Part shown: positions 8,905 through 16,839 of the stretch, in pieces | Layout: every line of letters starts with the position of its first letter | How positions within the stretch are numbered: the stretch's first letter is position 1 | NCBI GenBank assembly: GCA_034670065.1 | Contig: JAXMOG010000002.1 | Span: 496,001-560,000 of the forward strand | Direction: 5' to 3' | Source of the DNA: Mesobacterium_A sp034670065 | GTDB lineage: Bacteria > Pseudomonadota > Alphaproteobacteria > Rhodobacterales > Rhodobacteraceae | Length of the DNA stretch: 64,000 nucleotides | Notes under the pieces: generated by a model | Database searches by the model: none | The model's input: only the letters and a program-made list of their open reading frames with translations | What the model was told of the DNA's origin: nothing | Position numbers and translations under genes: made by a program

Positions 8905-9116
8905 CGGTTGGTTCCTTTCGCAGGTGTCGCGTCGCGCTGATATAGCGATTGTCATCGGGTTTCAAAAGAGGGTCTGCATCAAATCACCGCCATGCGATGT
9001 GGTGCCGGTTTTTCGGGCGCTTTTTGCGCATGCCCTAAGATAATTGCTGATATGTGAAACTTTATTGCGCGCACTGTGCTGGATGGTATAACATTCGCGA
9101 AAAGGGAGTATCTGGT

Positions 9117-9617
9117 ATGCCCAGTCATCGGCTTGACCCAATAGACCGGAAAATTCTGTCAGAACTGCAAACCGACGGACGTATGACCAACGTCGAATTG
9201 GCCAAACGCGTGGGGATCTCGGCGCCGCCATGTCTGCGCCGTGTCCGTACGTTGGAAGAACAGGGATTCATCCGCGGATATCACGCTGACATCAATGCAC
9301 GAGAATTGGGGTTCGAAGTTCAGGTTTTTGCAATGGTTGGTTTGCAAAGCCAAGCCGAGGCCGATCTGAGTGCTTTTGAAGACAGGTGCCGTGCTTGGCC
9401 GCTGGTGCGTGAGTGCCATATGCTGAACGGCGAAGTGGATTTCATTCTGAAATGCGTCGCGCCGGATCTCAGTACCTTTCAGAGCTTTCTGACCGAAGAG
9501 CTGCTGAAAGCGCCGAATGTTGGCAGCGTGAAGACATCGCTGGTTATTCGGGGCGCCAAGGATGAACCCGGCGTCCCCTTTGATGTGTTGGAAGAGCGGC
9601 TAAGCCGCAACGCTTGA
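9117..9617 (+). CDS. Lrp/AsnC family transcriptional regulator
   Basis: The 166-residue protein starts at an ATG behind AAAGGGAG. The N-terminal winged helix-turn-helix reads 'LDPIDRKILSELQTDGRMTNVELAKRVGISAPPCLRRVRTLEEQGFI'. The C-terminal RAM ligand-binding domain covers about residues 75-150 and contains 'HMLNGEVDFILKCVAPD'. Such regulators bind DNA as oligomers and usually sense amino acids. It is divergent from trxB across 212 bases and may control it, though the effector is unknown. The product ends two bases before the convergent Hint gene. Confidence 0.93.
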   Translation: MPSHRLDPIDRKILSELQTDGRMTNVELAKRVGISAPPCLRRVRTLEEQGFIRGYHADINARELGFEVQVFAMVGLQSQAEADLSAFEDRCRAWPLVRECHMLNGEVDFILKCVAPDLSTFQSFLTEELLKAPNVGSVKTSLVIRGAKDEPGVPFDVLEERLSRNA

Positions 9618-9619
9618 AG

Positions 9620-10402
9620 TTAGACGTTCAGCAAACTGTCCAGCACTTCGCGCGTGGTGCGGGTGATGGTCAGTTCGCCAAATTCATCCAAAGTCTCAAG
9701 ATTGGGAAACATCGATAAAAAGAGCGCGCGGGTGTTCTGACCCAACTCTGCGCCTGCATTTCGTCCGGGATGGTAAGATTCCATCTCGTAGCCGGCAGCT
9801 TTCAGTGTCCCGTGGCGTTCCAATGCCACGTGGTACATCTGAACAGAGCTTGGCGGGTTCACTTCGAAAATTCGATCACCATCACAGTATTCGTGCACTG
9901 GCACCAAAACAGAATCGCGGCCGATCAATGATCGCAACCGCTCGCGACGTAGAGACATCCGTGCCGCAGGGCCCACCAGAACGTCGCTCATCGGACGGTT
10001 GAAGCCAAAAGCCTCGGTCGTGATGCGGTAAAGTTTGCTGAGGGAGGAATGGTCGTCGCCCGCTCCGGGAACAAAGACCGTTGACCCGATCCAAACAACA
10101 GTGTCGTACCCACGATCCGTTTCCACCAGATCACCTGGCAGCAGATCTTCCACAGACATTGGGCCACGTTTGGTGGTTATCAGTGTGCCGCGGGCAAATG
10201 CGCTGGCGGTTTCTTCGAAAATCGGAGTTGCTGGTGCGATAACTTGTCTGTCTGTGATCGAGCCATCCTGCAGAAGCGCCATAATATCATATTTGCGCAT
10301 AAGTCCCGGTTTACGCGCAGGTTGCTGATCAGCGGTTTGCGGACGTGAGGATGGGACTGGCAGGTTCGCTGGCGCATAGATGCCAGTTAGGAGGCTTGTC
10401 AT
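9620..10402 (-). CDS. Stand-alone Hint (Hedgehog/intein) domain protein
   Basis: This 260-residue protein carries a Hint domain from about residue 70: 'FARGTLITTKRGPMSVEDLLPGDLVETDRGYDTVVWIG' is the opening block and 'VPVHEYCDGDRIFEVNPPSSVQMYHVALERHGTLKAAGYEMESYHPG' the later one. The usual catalytic Cys/Ser at the domain start is not obvious: the block opens with Ala-Arg-Gly-Thr, and 'GTLI' is a common form in Rhodobacteraceae. The start is the ATG at 10402 with GGGTGA four bases upstream; a TTG at 10414 is possible. There are no RTX repeats in the gene itself. Family members often form the C-terminus of type I secreted proteins; the role alone is unknown. Confidence 0.82.
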   Translation of the reverse strand: MTSLLTGIYAPANLPVPSSRPQTADQQPARKPGLMRKYDIMALLQDGSITDRQVIAPATPIFEETASAFARGTLITTKRGPMSVEDLLPGDLVETDRGYDTVVWIGSTVFVPGAGDDHSSLSKLYRITTEAFGFNRPMSDVLVGPAARMSLRRERLRSLIGRDSVLVPVHEYCDGDRIFEVNPPSSVQMYHVALERHGTLKAAGYEMESYHPGRNAGAELGQNTRALFLSMFPNLETLDEFGELTITRTTREVLDSLLNV

Positions 10403-10478
10403 GTGATCACCCAAGGGTTGGTCACAGTCGTGCTGGCCCCCACCAACAACGACGACAGGACTGGTTTTTGTAATCTGT

Positions 10479-10690
10479 CACGCACAAATAGCCAGATTAG
10501 GTGGGTATTTGTCAAAATTTCGCACTGCCTGTTCAGCAGTCAGCGGCAATTCGGGGTAAAATCAGCAGATTGTCACTGTAACGTGGACGAAACTGCCATA
10601 TTTTGATTCTCAGACAAGGAATCCATGGATATTTTTTATTTAAAACAGAAGGTTACATGTGATGTTGTGTGCATGTTACACGCACAAATA
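10479..10690 (+). repeat. Repeated CACGCACAAATA motif
   Basis: The 12-mer CACGCACAAATA occurs at 10479-10490 and again at 10679-10690, exactly 200 bases apart. An inverted TATTTGT lies at 10506-10512 and could pair with ACAAATA of the first copy. The motifs sit in the intergenic zone upstream of the Hint gene and could be binding sites, but chance is not excluded. Confidence 0.35.
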
Positions 10691-10783
10691 CCCCCGGCAA
10701 TGGCCACGAAGTCGCCATATGTCGGAGGTAAAACCTACATGTCGAATGGGTGTCGCGCGCTAAAACGCGCGGCGGGGCAATAG
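10625..10783 (+). CDS. Candidate 52-aa small protein
   Basis: An ATG at 10625 preceded by AAGGAA opens a 52-codon frame ending in TAG TAA. The translation begins MDIFYLKQKVTCDVV and ends NGCRALKRAAGQ. A second possible start at 10739 has a better ribosome site (GGAGG at 10724-10728) and would give only 14 residues (MSNGCRALKRAAGQ). I recognise no family. The codon pattern of the first half is AT-rich and unlike neighbouring genes, so the frame may be chance. It is the only candidate in the 475-base stretch between the Hint gene and the 46-aa gene. Confidence 0.3.
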   Translation: MDIFYLKQKVTCDVVCMLHAQIPPAMATKSPYVGGKTYMSNGCRALKRAAGQ

Positions 10784-10877
10784 TAACCAGTACAAGCCGG
10801 AAAGATCGGCGCGGATCACCCCGAGTGGATCGCCACGCCCCTTGGCAGAGGGACGCTCGGCGGTCAATTCAGAGTGA

Positions 10878-11018
10878 TTAAGCGCTTTTCAGCTGCAGTG
10901 GTTTTTGCGTGTGCTTTTCGATGAAAGCAGCGCGACGTGCACCGCGCTCCCACGGCATGGAAACTTCGGTGGTCTTCGAGGTTTTAACGATCGACTTCAC
11001 AAAACGACGCGTTTTCAT
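10878..11018 (-). CDS. Small basic protein, 46 aa, with MPWERGARRA motif
   Basis: An ATG at 11018 sits eight bases after a perfect AAGGAG and opens a 46-codon frame ending in TAA. The product begins MKTRRFVKSIVKTSK, contains MPWERGARRAAF, and is strongly basic. Small proteins with an 'MPW-RG-RRAA' core occur in Rhodobacteraceae as far as I recall, but no function is known to me. There is no signal peptide or membrane segment. The gene stands alone, with about 235 AT-rich bases upstream that hold TTAA-rich, promoter-like DNA and no other gene. Confidence 0.7.
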   Translation of the reverse strand: MKTRRFVKSIVKTSKTTEVSMPWERGARRAAFIEKHTQKPLQLKSA

Positions 11019-11253
11019 TGTATCGGCTCCTTGGCAAGCGCATCCCCCGATGGCGCGGACTTGAACAAATTCGCAGTGAAGTGAGGCAGGTCTTGGGCGA
11101 ATATTGGTTAATAGATGGTTTTTTGTGTCTGAGTTTTGCCTTAATTGGTTAACGGCTTAAGGCATTGATAATTAACATATAAGTTTGGAAATTCGCCGTT
11201 CGCCGCGCGAAAATGGCCATCAGACAATGGCAGAACAATGAAAAATTGCGCTT

Positions 11254-12009
11254 TTACAGCCGGATTGAAGAGATGAGACGGCCGTAATCTGCGGCTTTTT
11301 CGTGAGTCGAACGCCGGTATGAAAAGAACTTTTCGGAATCACTATAGGTGCAATGCCGGGTCCATTCTGCTTGAACCCCTGCTGCCCGCAAACGGTGCAG
11401 CCCAAAGGACGGCAGATCGAATTGCAGCCGATCTCCCTCGCCGCCGGCAAAGAAGCGCGAATAGGTTGAATCTTCGGCCATGAAGGTCTCAAAAAACTCT
11501 GGTCCCACCTCATAGGCGCGTTGGCTTATGCAGGGGCCGACGACGGCCTGTATCGCATCTCGTGTTGCGCCCAGCTCGATCATCGCGTCGATCGTGGCTT
11601 CCAGCACACCGTCCAATGCCCCGCGCCATCCGGCATGCGCGGCACCGATGACACCCGCATCAGGATCAGAAAACAGAACTGGCTGACAATCTGCGGTCAG
11701 GATCGAAAGCGCGAGACCGACCTGGTTGGTCACCATCGCGTCGGCTTCGGGTTTGGGCGAAGGCAACGGTCCGGTAACTGTAATCACATTGGCCGAATGC
11801 ACCTGATGCGCTGTCACCAAATGCGAAATCCCGACACTCATCGCTCCCGCAACCCGCGAACGATTAATGGCAACGATCTCCGCTTGGTCCGAAGACCCAG
11901 GCCCGCAGTTAAGCCCCTTGAATACCCCAGACGATGCGCCGCCATGACGGGTGAAAAAACCATGATGTGTTGGGGCCAGGCTGTCGGCAGTAATAATTTC
12001 CAGTGTCAT
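11254..12009 (-). CDS. pgeF: Peptidoglycan editing factor / polyphenol oxidase family (YfiH)
   Basis: This 251-residue protein belongs to the YfiH (DUF152, Cu-oxidase_4) family. Members hydrolyse or phosphorolyse purine nucleosides, and PgeF removes wrongly incorporated serine-containing muropeptide precursors. The metal-site residues are visible: 'TAHQVHSANVITV', the Cys in 'LTADCQPVLFSD' and the His in 'GAAHAGWRGALDG'. The C-terminus 'HCTYSDSEKFFSYRRS' is typical. It is the last gene of an operon with lgt and the NDUFAF7-like gene, overlapping the latter by four bases. Confidence 0.9.
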   Translation of the reverse strand: MTLEIITADSLAPTHHGFFTRHGGASSGVFKGLNCGPGSSDQAEIVAINRSRVAGAMSVGISHLVTAHQVHSANVITVTGPLPSPKPEADAMVTNQVGLALSILTADCQPVLFSDPDAGVIGAAHAGWRGALDGVLEATIDAMIELGATRDAIQAVVGPCISQRAYEVGPEFFETFMAEDSTYSRFFAGGEGDRLQFDLPSFGLHRLRAAGVQAEWTRHCTYSDSEKFFSYRRSTHEKAADYGRLISSIRL

Positions 12010-13067
12010 GGCTCAAATCCCGGAGGGGGCGTTGTACCCTTGGGATACAGCGCGCATGTCTTGAACAAGGTTCCCATTTCGTCGGGGTGGGTCAAGCGGC
12101 GATGTGCGGTGATATGCGTGTTTCGTGCCTGACCGCTTAGGTTTTGGGCCAGGGTCTGCGCTCTGGCTGTGATTCCCAACCGTTCCAAGAATACCCCTTG
12201 CGGTGTCACTCGGCTGTGCAAGCACGGTAAACCCGTCAGCAAGGCTTCGAAATCCACATGGGCTGTCAGGTCTGCCTGACCGGGCGTGTCCAGTGGGTTG
12301 ACCTTACGATGATCAGAAACAGCTTGCAGAGTGTCCCCCAAGGACCGCCAATCACCATAGTCAATGATCAAGGCGGCTCCGCCATTCGTGTCGATCCGCG
12401 CAGCAATGGATTGGGCAATCGTGTTGGCGGCGGTACATGTCTCTACCAGATCGCCTTCGTTGGTATCTTCCAGGCGGTGGGCCAGTTCTGGCCGAGGCTG
12501 GGCCTGTGTCAGCCCAAAGGTCAGCGCGTCGCTGTCCAACCCGACCATACGTTCGCTCCACCCGTCGCCGGCGCGAATGAACTGGCGAACGGGTAGCGCG
12601 TCGAAAAACTCATTGGCGACCAAGTAGATCGGCCCGTCCGGGACTTGATCAAAGCTATCGTACCAATGTGGTGTCGCGTCTGTCAGTGCCTGTGCCTGTT
12701 CTTCGCGCAAGGTGGGCGATGCTTCGACCAGCGCAATGGACGCGGCGTCATGAAACCCCGGAACAGACCGGGTTGCACGCATCACATCGGCCATCAGCGT
12801 GCCGCGTCCCGGTCCCAACTCACATAGAATAAATTCGGCAGGTCGTCCCTGATCCAGCCATGTCTGTGCCAAGCACAGGCCGATCAATTCGCCAAACATC
12901 TGGCTGATCTCTGGGGCGGTTGTGAAATCACCCTTGGCGCCCAAAGGCTGACGCGTTGTGTAGTAGCCATGCTGCGGGTGAAGCAGGCATGTCGTCATAT
13001 ATTGCGCGATGGTCATCGGTCCGTTGGCGTGAATTTGGGACGCGATGATTTGGTTTAGCGCTGTCAT
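12006..13067 (-). CDS. NDUFAF7-like (DUF185) SAM-dependent methyltransferase
   Basis: The 353 residues match the MidA/NDUFAF7 family. 'GYYTTRQPLGAKGDFTTAPEISQMFGELIG' is the N-terminal signature, 'ILCELGPGRGTLMADVMRA' the SAM-binding loop and 'VANEFFDALPVRQFI' follows. The mitochondrial homologue methylates an arginine of a complex I subunit during assembly; the bacterial target is unproven. It is cytoplasmic. Four-base overlaps on both sides (with lgt and pgeF) mark a tightly coupled operon. Confidence 0.92.
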   Translation of the reverse strand: MTALNQIIASQIHANGPMTIAQYMTTCLLHPQHGYYTTRQPLGAKGDFTTAPEISQMFGELIGLCLAQTWLDQGRPAEFILCELGPGRGTLMADVMRATRSVPGFHDAASIALVEASPTLREEQAQALTDATPHWYDSFDQVPDGPIYLVANEFFDALPVRQFIRAGDGWSERMVGLDSDALTFGLTQAQPRPELAHRLEDTNEGDLVETCTAANTIAQSIAARIDTNGGAALIIDYGDWRSLGDTLQAVSDHRKVNPLDTPGQADLTAHVDFEALLTGLPCLHSRVTPQGVFLERLGITARAQTLAQNLSGQARNTHITAHRRLTHPDEMGTLFKTCALYPKGTTPPPGFEP

Positions 13068-13954
13068 GGCTTGGTCCTTTTTGCCCGCAGGATCAGCGCC
13101 AAACCAACCAGAATCATGGGCAAAGACAGCAGTTGGCCCATTGTCAGGCCAAAACCGTTTGCATGAACCGCCCAGCCAACCGGATTGTCCGGCGTCACGA
13201 ATTGAAAGTCGGGCTGGCGAAAGAATTCAACGATGAAGCGGCTAACCCCGTAACCCGCTAGAAAAACGCCCACAATAGTGCCTGGCCGTTTCAGCATATC
13301 CCGCCGATAGGCCAGCCATAGCAGCAGGCCAGCCAGCAGCAGACCTTCCAGCCCGGCTTCATACAATTGTGAGGGATGGCGCGCGCAAAGCATGCCCGCT
13401 GGTTGACCGCAAGATTGTGCGGCCTCTCCGGGAAAGATCACACCCCAAGGCAGTGTCGTGGCGCGGCCCCAAAGCTCTGCATTAATAAAATTGGCCAATC
13501 TGCCAAGCAACAGTCCCGGCGGTGTGGCAATCGCCAGCACATCCGCCATGCCCAGTAGGGCGATCCCGTGCTTGCGCGCGAACCACAGCGCGCCAACAAC
13601 AACGCCCAGAAAGCCACCATGAAACGCCATGCCGCCTTGCCAGACTTTTAAGATGTCTTGCGGATGCGATAGGTAGTAAGCCGGTTGATAAAACAGAACA
13701 AATCCCAAGCGGCCACCGATGATGACGCCCAGAATGATCACTGTCATCAGCTCTTCAATTTGTTCGGGGCGCATTGGCGGCGTATCATCCTGCCAAAGCT
13801 TCAGGCGCTTGACGGTTGCAACAGCCAGTCGCCAGCCAATAAGGATGCCCGCGATATACGCCAGCGCATACCAACGCAGGGCAAATTCCATGCCAAACAG
13901 GGAAACTGAAAAGATTTCGGGCTCGAACCCGGGAAATGGGATACCGGACTGCAT
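13064..13954 (-). CDS. lgt: Prolipoprotein diacylglyceryl transferase
   Basis: Lgt transfers diacylglycerol from phosphatidylglycerol to the lipobox cysteine of prolipoproteins in the inner membrane. The 296-residue protein has several membrane helices. The essential 'MAFHGGFLGVV' and the Lgt signature 'GRLANFINAELWGR' are both present, with 'HPSQLYEAGLEG' in the second half. The ATG at 13954 (MQSGIPFPGFEPEIF) gives the usual N-terminus; the frame extends to 13990 without support. It is the first gene of a three-gene operon. Confidence 0.96.
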   Translation of the reverse strand: MQSGIPFPGFEPEIFSVSLFGMEFALRWYALAYIAGILIGWRLAVATVKRLKLWQDDTPPMRPEQIEELMTVIILGVIIGGRLGFVLFYQPAYYLSHPQDILKVWQGGMAFHGGFLGVVVGALWFARKHGIALLGMADVLAIATPPGLLLGRLANFINAELWGRATTLPWGVIFPGEAAQSCGQPAGMLCARHPSQLYEAGLEGLLLAGLLLWLAYRRDMLKRPGTIVGVFLAGYGVSRFIVEFFRQPDFQFVTPDNPVGWAVHANGFGLTMGQLLSLPMILVGLALILRAKRTKP

Positions 13955-14049
13955 ATGCGCCTCATGCCGCTTAGCTGGATGGGAAGTCAACCTTGTGACT
14001 TGGTGAATTGCGCCCCATATAGAGTTTCAAGGCAACGGTGGAGAGCTCC

Positions 14050-14295
14050 ATGCAAACGCGTAACAAGGTTTTCGACGATATTTCGCAATTGTTCACAAAT
14101 GCGATGGGTGTGGCGCAAGGCGCGCGCACCGAAGCGGAAACCGCAATGAAATCTATGTTGGACCGCTGGTTGGCGGACCGAGATTTCGTAACCCGTGAAG
14201 AATTTGATGCGGTTCGCGCCATGGCGCAAAAAGCACGCGAAGAGAACGAGACGCTCAAGGCGCGTCTGGATGCGTTTGAAGCGAAAGCCGACTGA
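14050..14295 (+). CDS. UbiK-type accessory factor (BMFP domain)
   Basis: The 81-residue product begins MQTRNKVFDDISQLFTNAMG and ends in a coiled coil (VRAMAQKAREENETLKARLDAFEAKAD), the layout of the YqiC/BMFP family that includes UbiK. UbiK helps the aerobic ubiquinone biosynthesis complex; other members affect membranes. The ATG at 14050 follows GGAGAG. It is divergent from lgt across about 95 bases. Confidence 0.82.
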   Translation: MQTRNKVFDDISQLFTNAMGVAQGARTEAETAMKSMLDRWLADRDFVTREEFDAVRAMAQKAREENETLKARLDAFEAKAD

Positions 14296-14380
14296 CCAGA
14301 CCTCTAAAACTTTCGCTTTAAGCACGGCTTAAATCCCACTGGTCCACCCTTTGTTCCATATTGGCAAAGGATTTCAGACC

Positions 14381-15208
14381 ATGTCGGATAGAACAGATGC
14401 CGTTTTCGGCCCGGAAAGCGCGTTGGATCATGCCGTTTCCGTGCGCGATGGGGATATCATCGAAACTGTGCGTTCGGCCATCCATAGCCGTCAGGCGGTG
14501 TTGGCCTTTCAGCCCGTTGTGTTGGCTGGTCGCCCGTCGCAGGCGGCGTTTTACGAAGGGCTGATCCGCGTTCTGGATTCGACTGGTCGTGTGATTCCGG
14601 CGCGTGAATTCATAACGGTTGTCGAAGAATCCGAAATTGGCCGGATGTTGGACTGTATCGCATTGGAAAAGGGGTTGCACACGCTCGCCCATATCCCGGA
14701 TTTGCGGTTGTCGATAAACATGTCTGCCCGCTCGATCGGCTATCGCAAATGGACCAAGCTGTTATCGCGGGCGCTCGAACGTAATCCAACCATTGCTGAA
14801 CGGCTGATTCTGGAAATATCCGAAAAATCGGCCATGCTGGTGCCGGAGCTGGTGGGCAACTTCATGACCGATCTGCGCCACAAGGGAATCGCCTTTGCAT
14901 TGGATGATTTCGGGGCAGGGTATACGGCGTTTCGCCACTTTCGGGACTTTCAGTTCGATATTTTGAAGATCGATGGCATGTTCACCCGCAGCGTTGCCAC
15001 TGATCCGGACAATCAGGTGCTGACCCGTGCTATGGTTGCTGTGGCCCAACAGTTTGACATGTTCTGTGTCGCGGAAAACGTCGAAAACGCCGACGATGCC
15101 CGGTATCTGACGCAGATTGGTGCGGATTGTTTACAAGGTTACCACTTTGGCGCCCCGACTTTAGACCCACCTTGGCTAGAAAAGCTTGAAGCTCGCCAGC
15201 GCGCATGA
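14381..15208 (+). CDS. EAL-domain protein, predicted c-di-GMP phosphodiesterase
   Basis: The 275 residues form a single EAL domain with no GGDEF partner, sensor domain or membrane segment. The signature glutamate is present but the motif reads YEGLIR, not EAL-LR. Other metal and catalytic positions look intact: Asn in 'LSINMS', Glu in 'LEISE', the DDFGAGYTAF motif, Lys in 'ILKIDGMF', Glu in 'VAENVEN' and 'LQGYHFGAP'. An active enzyme would linearise c-di-GMP, but an EGL variant might instead bind it. The ATG at 14381 follows AAAGGA. Confidence 0.88.
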   Translation: MSDRTDAVFGPESALDHAVSVRDGDIIETVRSAIHSRQAVLAFQPVVLAGRPSQAAFYEGLIRVLDSTGRVIPAREFITVVEESEIGRMLDCIALEKGLHTLAHIPDLRLSINMSARSIGYRKWTKLLSRALERNPTIAERLILEISEKSAMLVPELVGNFMTDLRHKGIAFALDDFGAGYTAFRHFRDFQFDILKIDGMFTRSVATDPDNQVLTRAMVAVAQQFDMFCVAENVENADDARYLTQIGADCLQGYHFGAPTLDPPWLEKLEARQRA

Positions 15209-15328
15209 GACACCCTGTCAGGTGTCGGGTCGCCTGCTTATCCGCTAGTGACCCTGCGTAATGGCGGGGCAACGGGTCATACGACACCACGGGGAGCCTC
15301 GCCCCCATATAGGGTAGAGGGCAATATC

Positions 15329-16504
15329 ATGACTAACGTAGTAATCGCATCGGCTGCTCGGACCGCGGTCGGAAGCTTTAGTGGCGCATTCTCCAACACT
15401 CCTGCGCACGACCTTGGCGCTTCGGTTTTAGAAGCACTGGTGGAACGTGCTGGCGTCGAAAAGGGTGAAGTCTCTGAAACTATTCTTGGTCAGGTATTGA
15501 CCGCTGCGCAGGGTCAGAACCCCGCGCGTCAGGCCCATATCAACGCGGGTCTGCCAAAAGAAAGCTCCGCATGGTCGATCAACCAGGTTTGTGGATCGGG
15601 CTTGCGCACCGTTGCCCTTGCTGCTCAGCATATTCAGCTGGGTGATGCAGATATCGTCTGCGCCGGCGGTCAAGAAAACATGACGCTAAGCCCCCATGCC
15701 GCGCATCTGCGTGCAGGCCACAAAATGGGCGACGTCAAATACATCGACACAATGATCCGCGATGGTCTGTGGGATGCGTTCAACGGCTACCACATGGGCC
15801 AGACCGCTGAAAACGTCGCCGAGCAGTGGCAGATTTCTCGCGAGCAGCAGGATTTGTTTGCCGTTGCGTCGCAAAACAAAGCCGAAGCTGCCCAGAAAGC
15901 GGGCAAATTCGACGATGAAGTGATTCCTTTCACAGTCAAAACCCGCAAGGGCGAAATCATCGTCGATAAGGATGAATACATCCGCTACGGCGCGACAATC
16001 GAAGCGATGCAAAAGCTGCGCCCTGCGTTCACCAAGGACGGTTCGGTCACAGCGGCTAATGCTTCGGGTTTGAATGATGGCGCTGCCGGCGTTCTGCTGA
16101 TGTCTGCCGCCAATGCCGAAAAACGTGGCATTCAGCCATTGGCGCGTATTGCGTCCTACGCCACCGCCGGGTTGGACCCGTCGATCATGGGCGTTGGTCC
16201 GATCTACGCCAGCCGCAAAGCCTTGGAAAAGGCGGGCTGGAAGGCCGAAGACCTTGATCTGGTCGAAGCCAATGAAGCCTTTGCTGCGCAAGCCTGTGCT
16301 GTGAACAAAGACATGGGCTGGGATCCTGCGATTGTGAACGTCAACGGCGGCGCGATCGCCATTGGGCACCCAATTGGCGCGTCTGGCGCACGTGTTCTGA
16401 ACACTCTGCTGTTCGAAATGCAGCGTCGGGATGCGAAAAAAGGCCTGGCCACACTGTGCATCGGTGGCGGCATGGGCGTCGCCGTTTGTGTTGAGCGGGA
16501 CTAA
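15329..16504 (+). CDS. phaA: Acetyl-CoA acetyltransferase (beta-ketothiolase)
   Basis: PhaA condenses two acetyl-CoA to acetoacetyl-CoA, the first step of polyhydroxybutyrate synthesis. The acylated nucleophile is Cys88 in 'NQVCGSGLRTV'. The C-terminal 'NVNGGAIAIGHPIGASGAR' carries the catalytic His and 'LCIGGGMGVAVCVE' the second active Cys. Length (391 aa) is standard. The ATG at 15329 follows AGAGGG. The next gene is phaB, but a strong terminator lies between them, so phaB probably has its own promoter as well. No PHB synthase gene is in the window. Confidence 0.96.
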   Translation: MTNVVIASAARTAVGSFSGAFSNTPAHDLGASVLEALVERAGVEKGEVSETILGQVLTAAQGQNPARQAHINAGLPKESSAWSINQVCGSGLRTVALAAQHIQLGDADIVCAGGQENMTLSPHAAHLRAGHKMGDVKYIDTMIRDGLWDAFNGYHMGQTAENVAEQWQISREQQDLFAVASQNKAEAAQKAGKFDDEVIPFTVKTRKGEIIVDKDEYIRYGATIEAMQKLRPAFTKDGSVTAANASGLNDGAAGVLLMSAANAEKRGIQPLARIASYATAGLDPSIMGVGPIYASRKALEKAGWKAEDLDLVEANEAFAAQACAVNKDMGWDPAIVNVNGGAIAIGHPIGASGARVLNTLLFEMQRRDAKKGLATLCIGGGMGVAVCVERD

Positions 16505-16510
16505 TTGAAT

Positions 16511-16530
16511 TGGGCCGCTTCGGCGGCCCA
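16511..16530 (+). terminator. Terminator after phaA
   Basis: TGGGCCGC-TTCG-GCGGCCCA is a perfect eight-pair stem with a stable UUCG loop, starting six bases after the phaA stop. The following TTCATCTTATT is only moderately U-rich. Confidence 0.75.
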
Positions 16531-16839
16531 TTCATCTTATTCGATTCTGTTATTTTTCCGTTTAAAAAGTTCATTATCAACAGCGCAGTATCATCGGCCA
16601 TTGTGGGCGAATCTGATGCATTGTTGCAGGTAGAAGCGTAGCCGTTTCAGCTATTTGGTATCCACTTGGTGCTGTGTCGAACGTCAAAACGCATGAAACC
16701 TGTTTGACCTGTCCTTAAACGGGAAGAATATCGACAGATTTCCCCAGAAAGCAGCAGAATTCCTTGTAACTTTGTTGCGCGTGGGGTTTGTTGAGGGTAA
16801 TAAGATTACCCAAGAGATAACGCCAGTGTGGAGGTAAAC
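16531..16839 (+). promoter_or_regulatory. phaA-phaB intergenic region
   Basis: This 309-base stretch has no convincing gene on either strand. It is AT-richer than its neighbours and must hold the phaB promoter. Two TTGTTGC words (near 16621 and 16771) resemble elements reported for PHB regulators, but that link is weak. The last bases contain the GGAGG ribosome site of phaB. Confidence 0.4.

Noticed and set aside
14038..14049. GTG start at 14038 giving four extra residues to the UbiK-like protein
   Set aside because: GGAGAG fits the ATG at 14050 better, and family members begin at MQTR-like sequence.
15686..16531. 281-codon minus-strand frame opposite phaA
   Set aside because: It is antisense to a clear thiolase gene and reads through its terminator.
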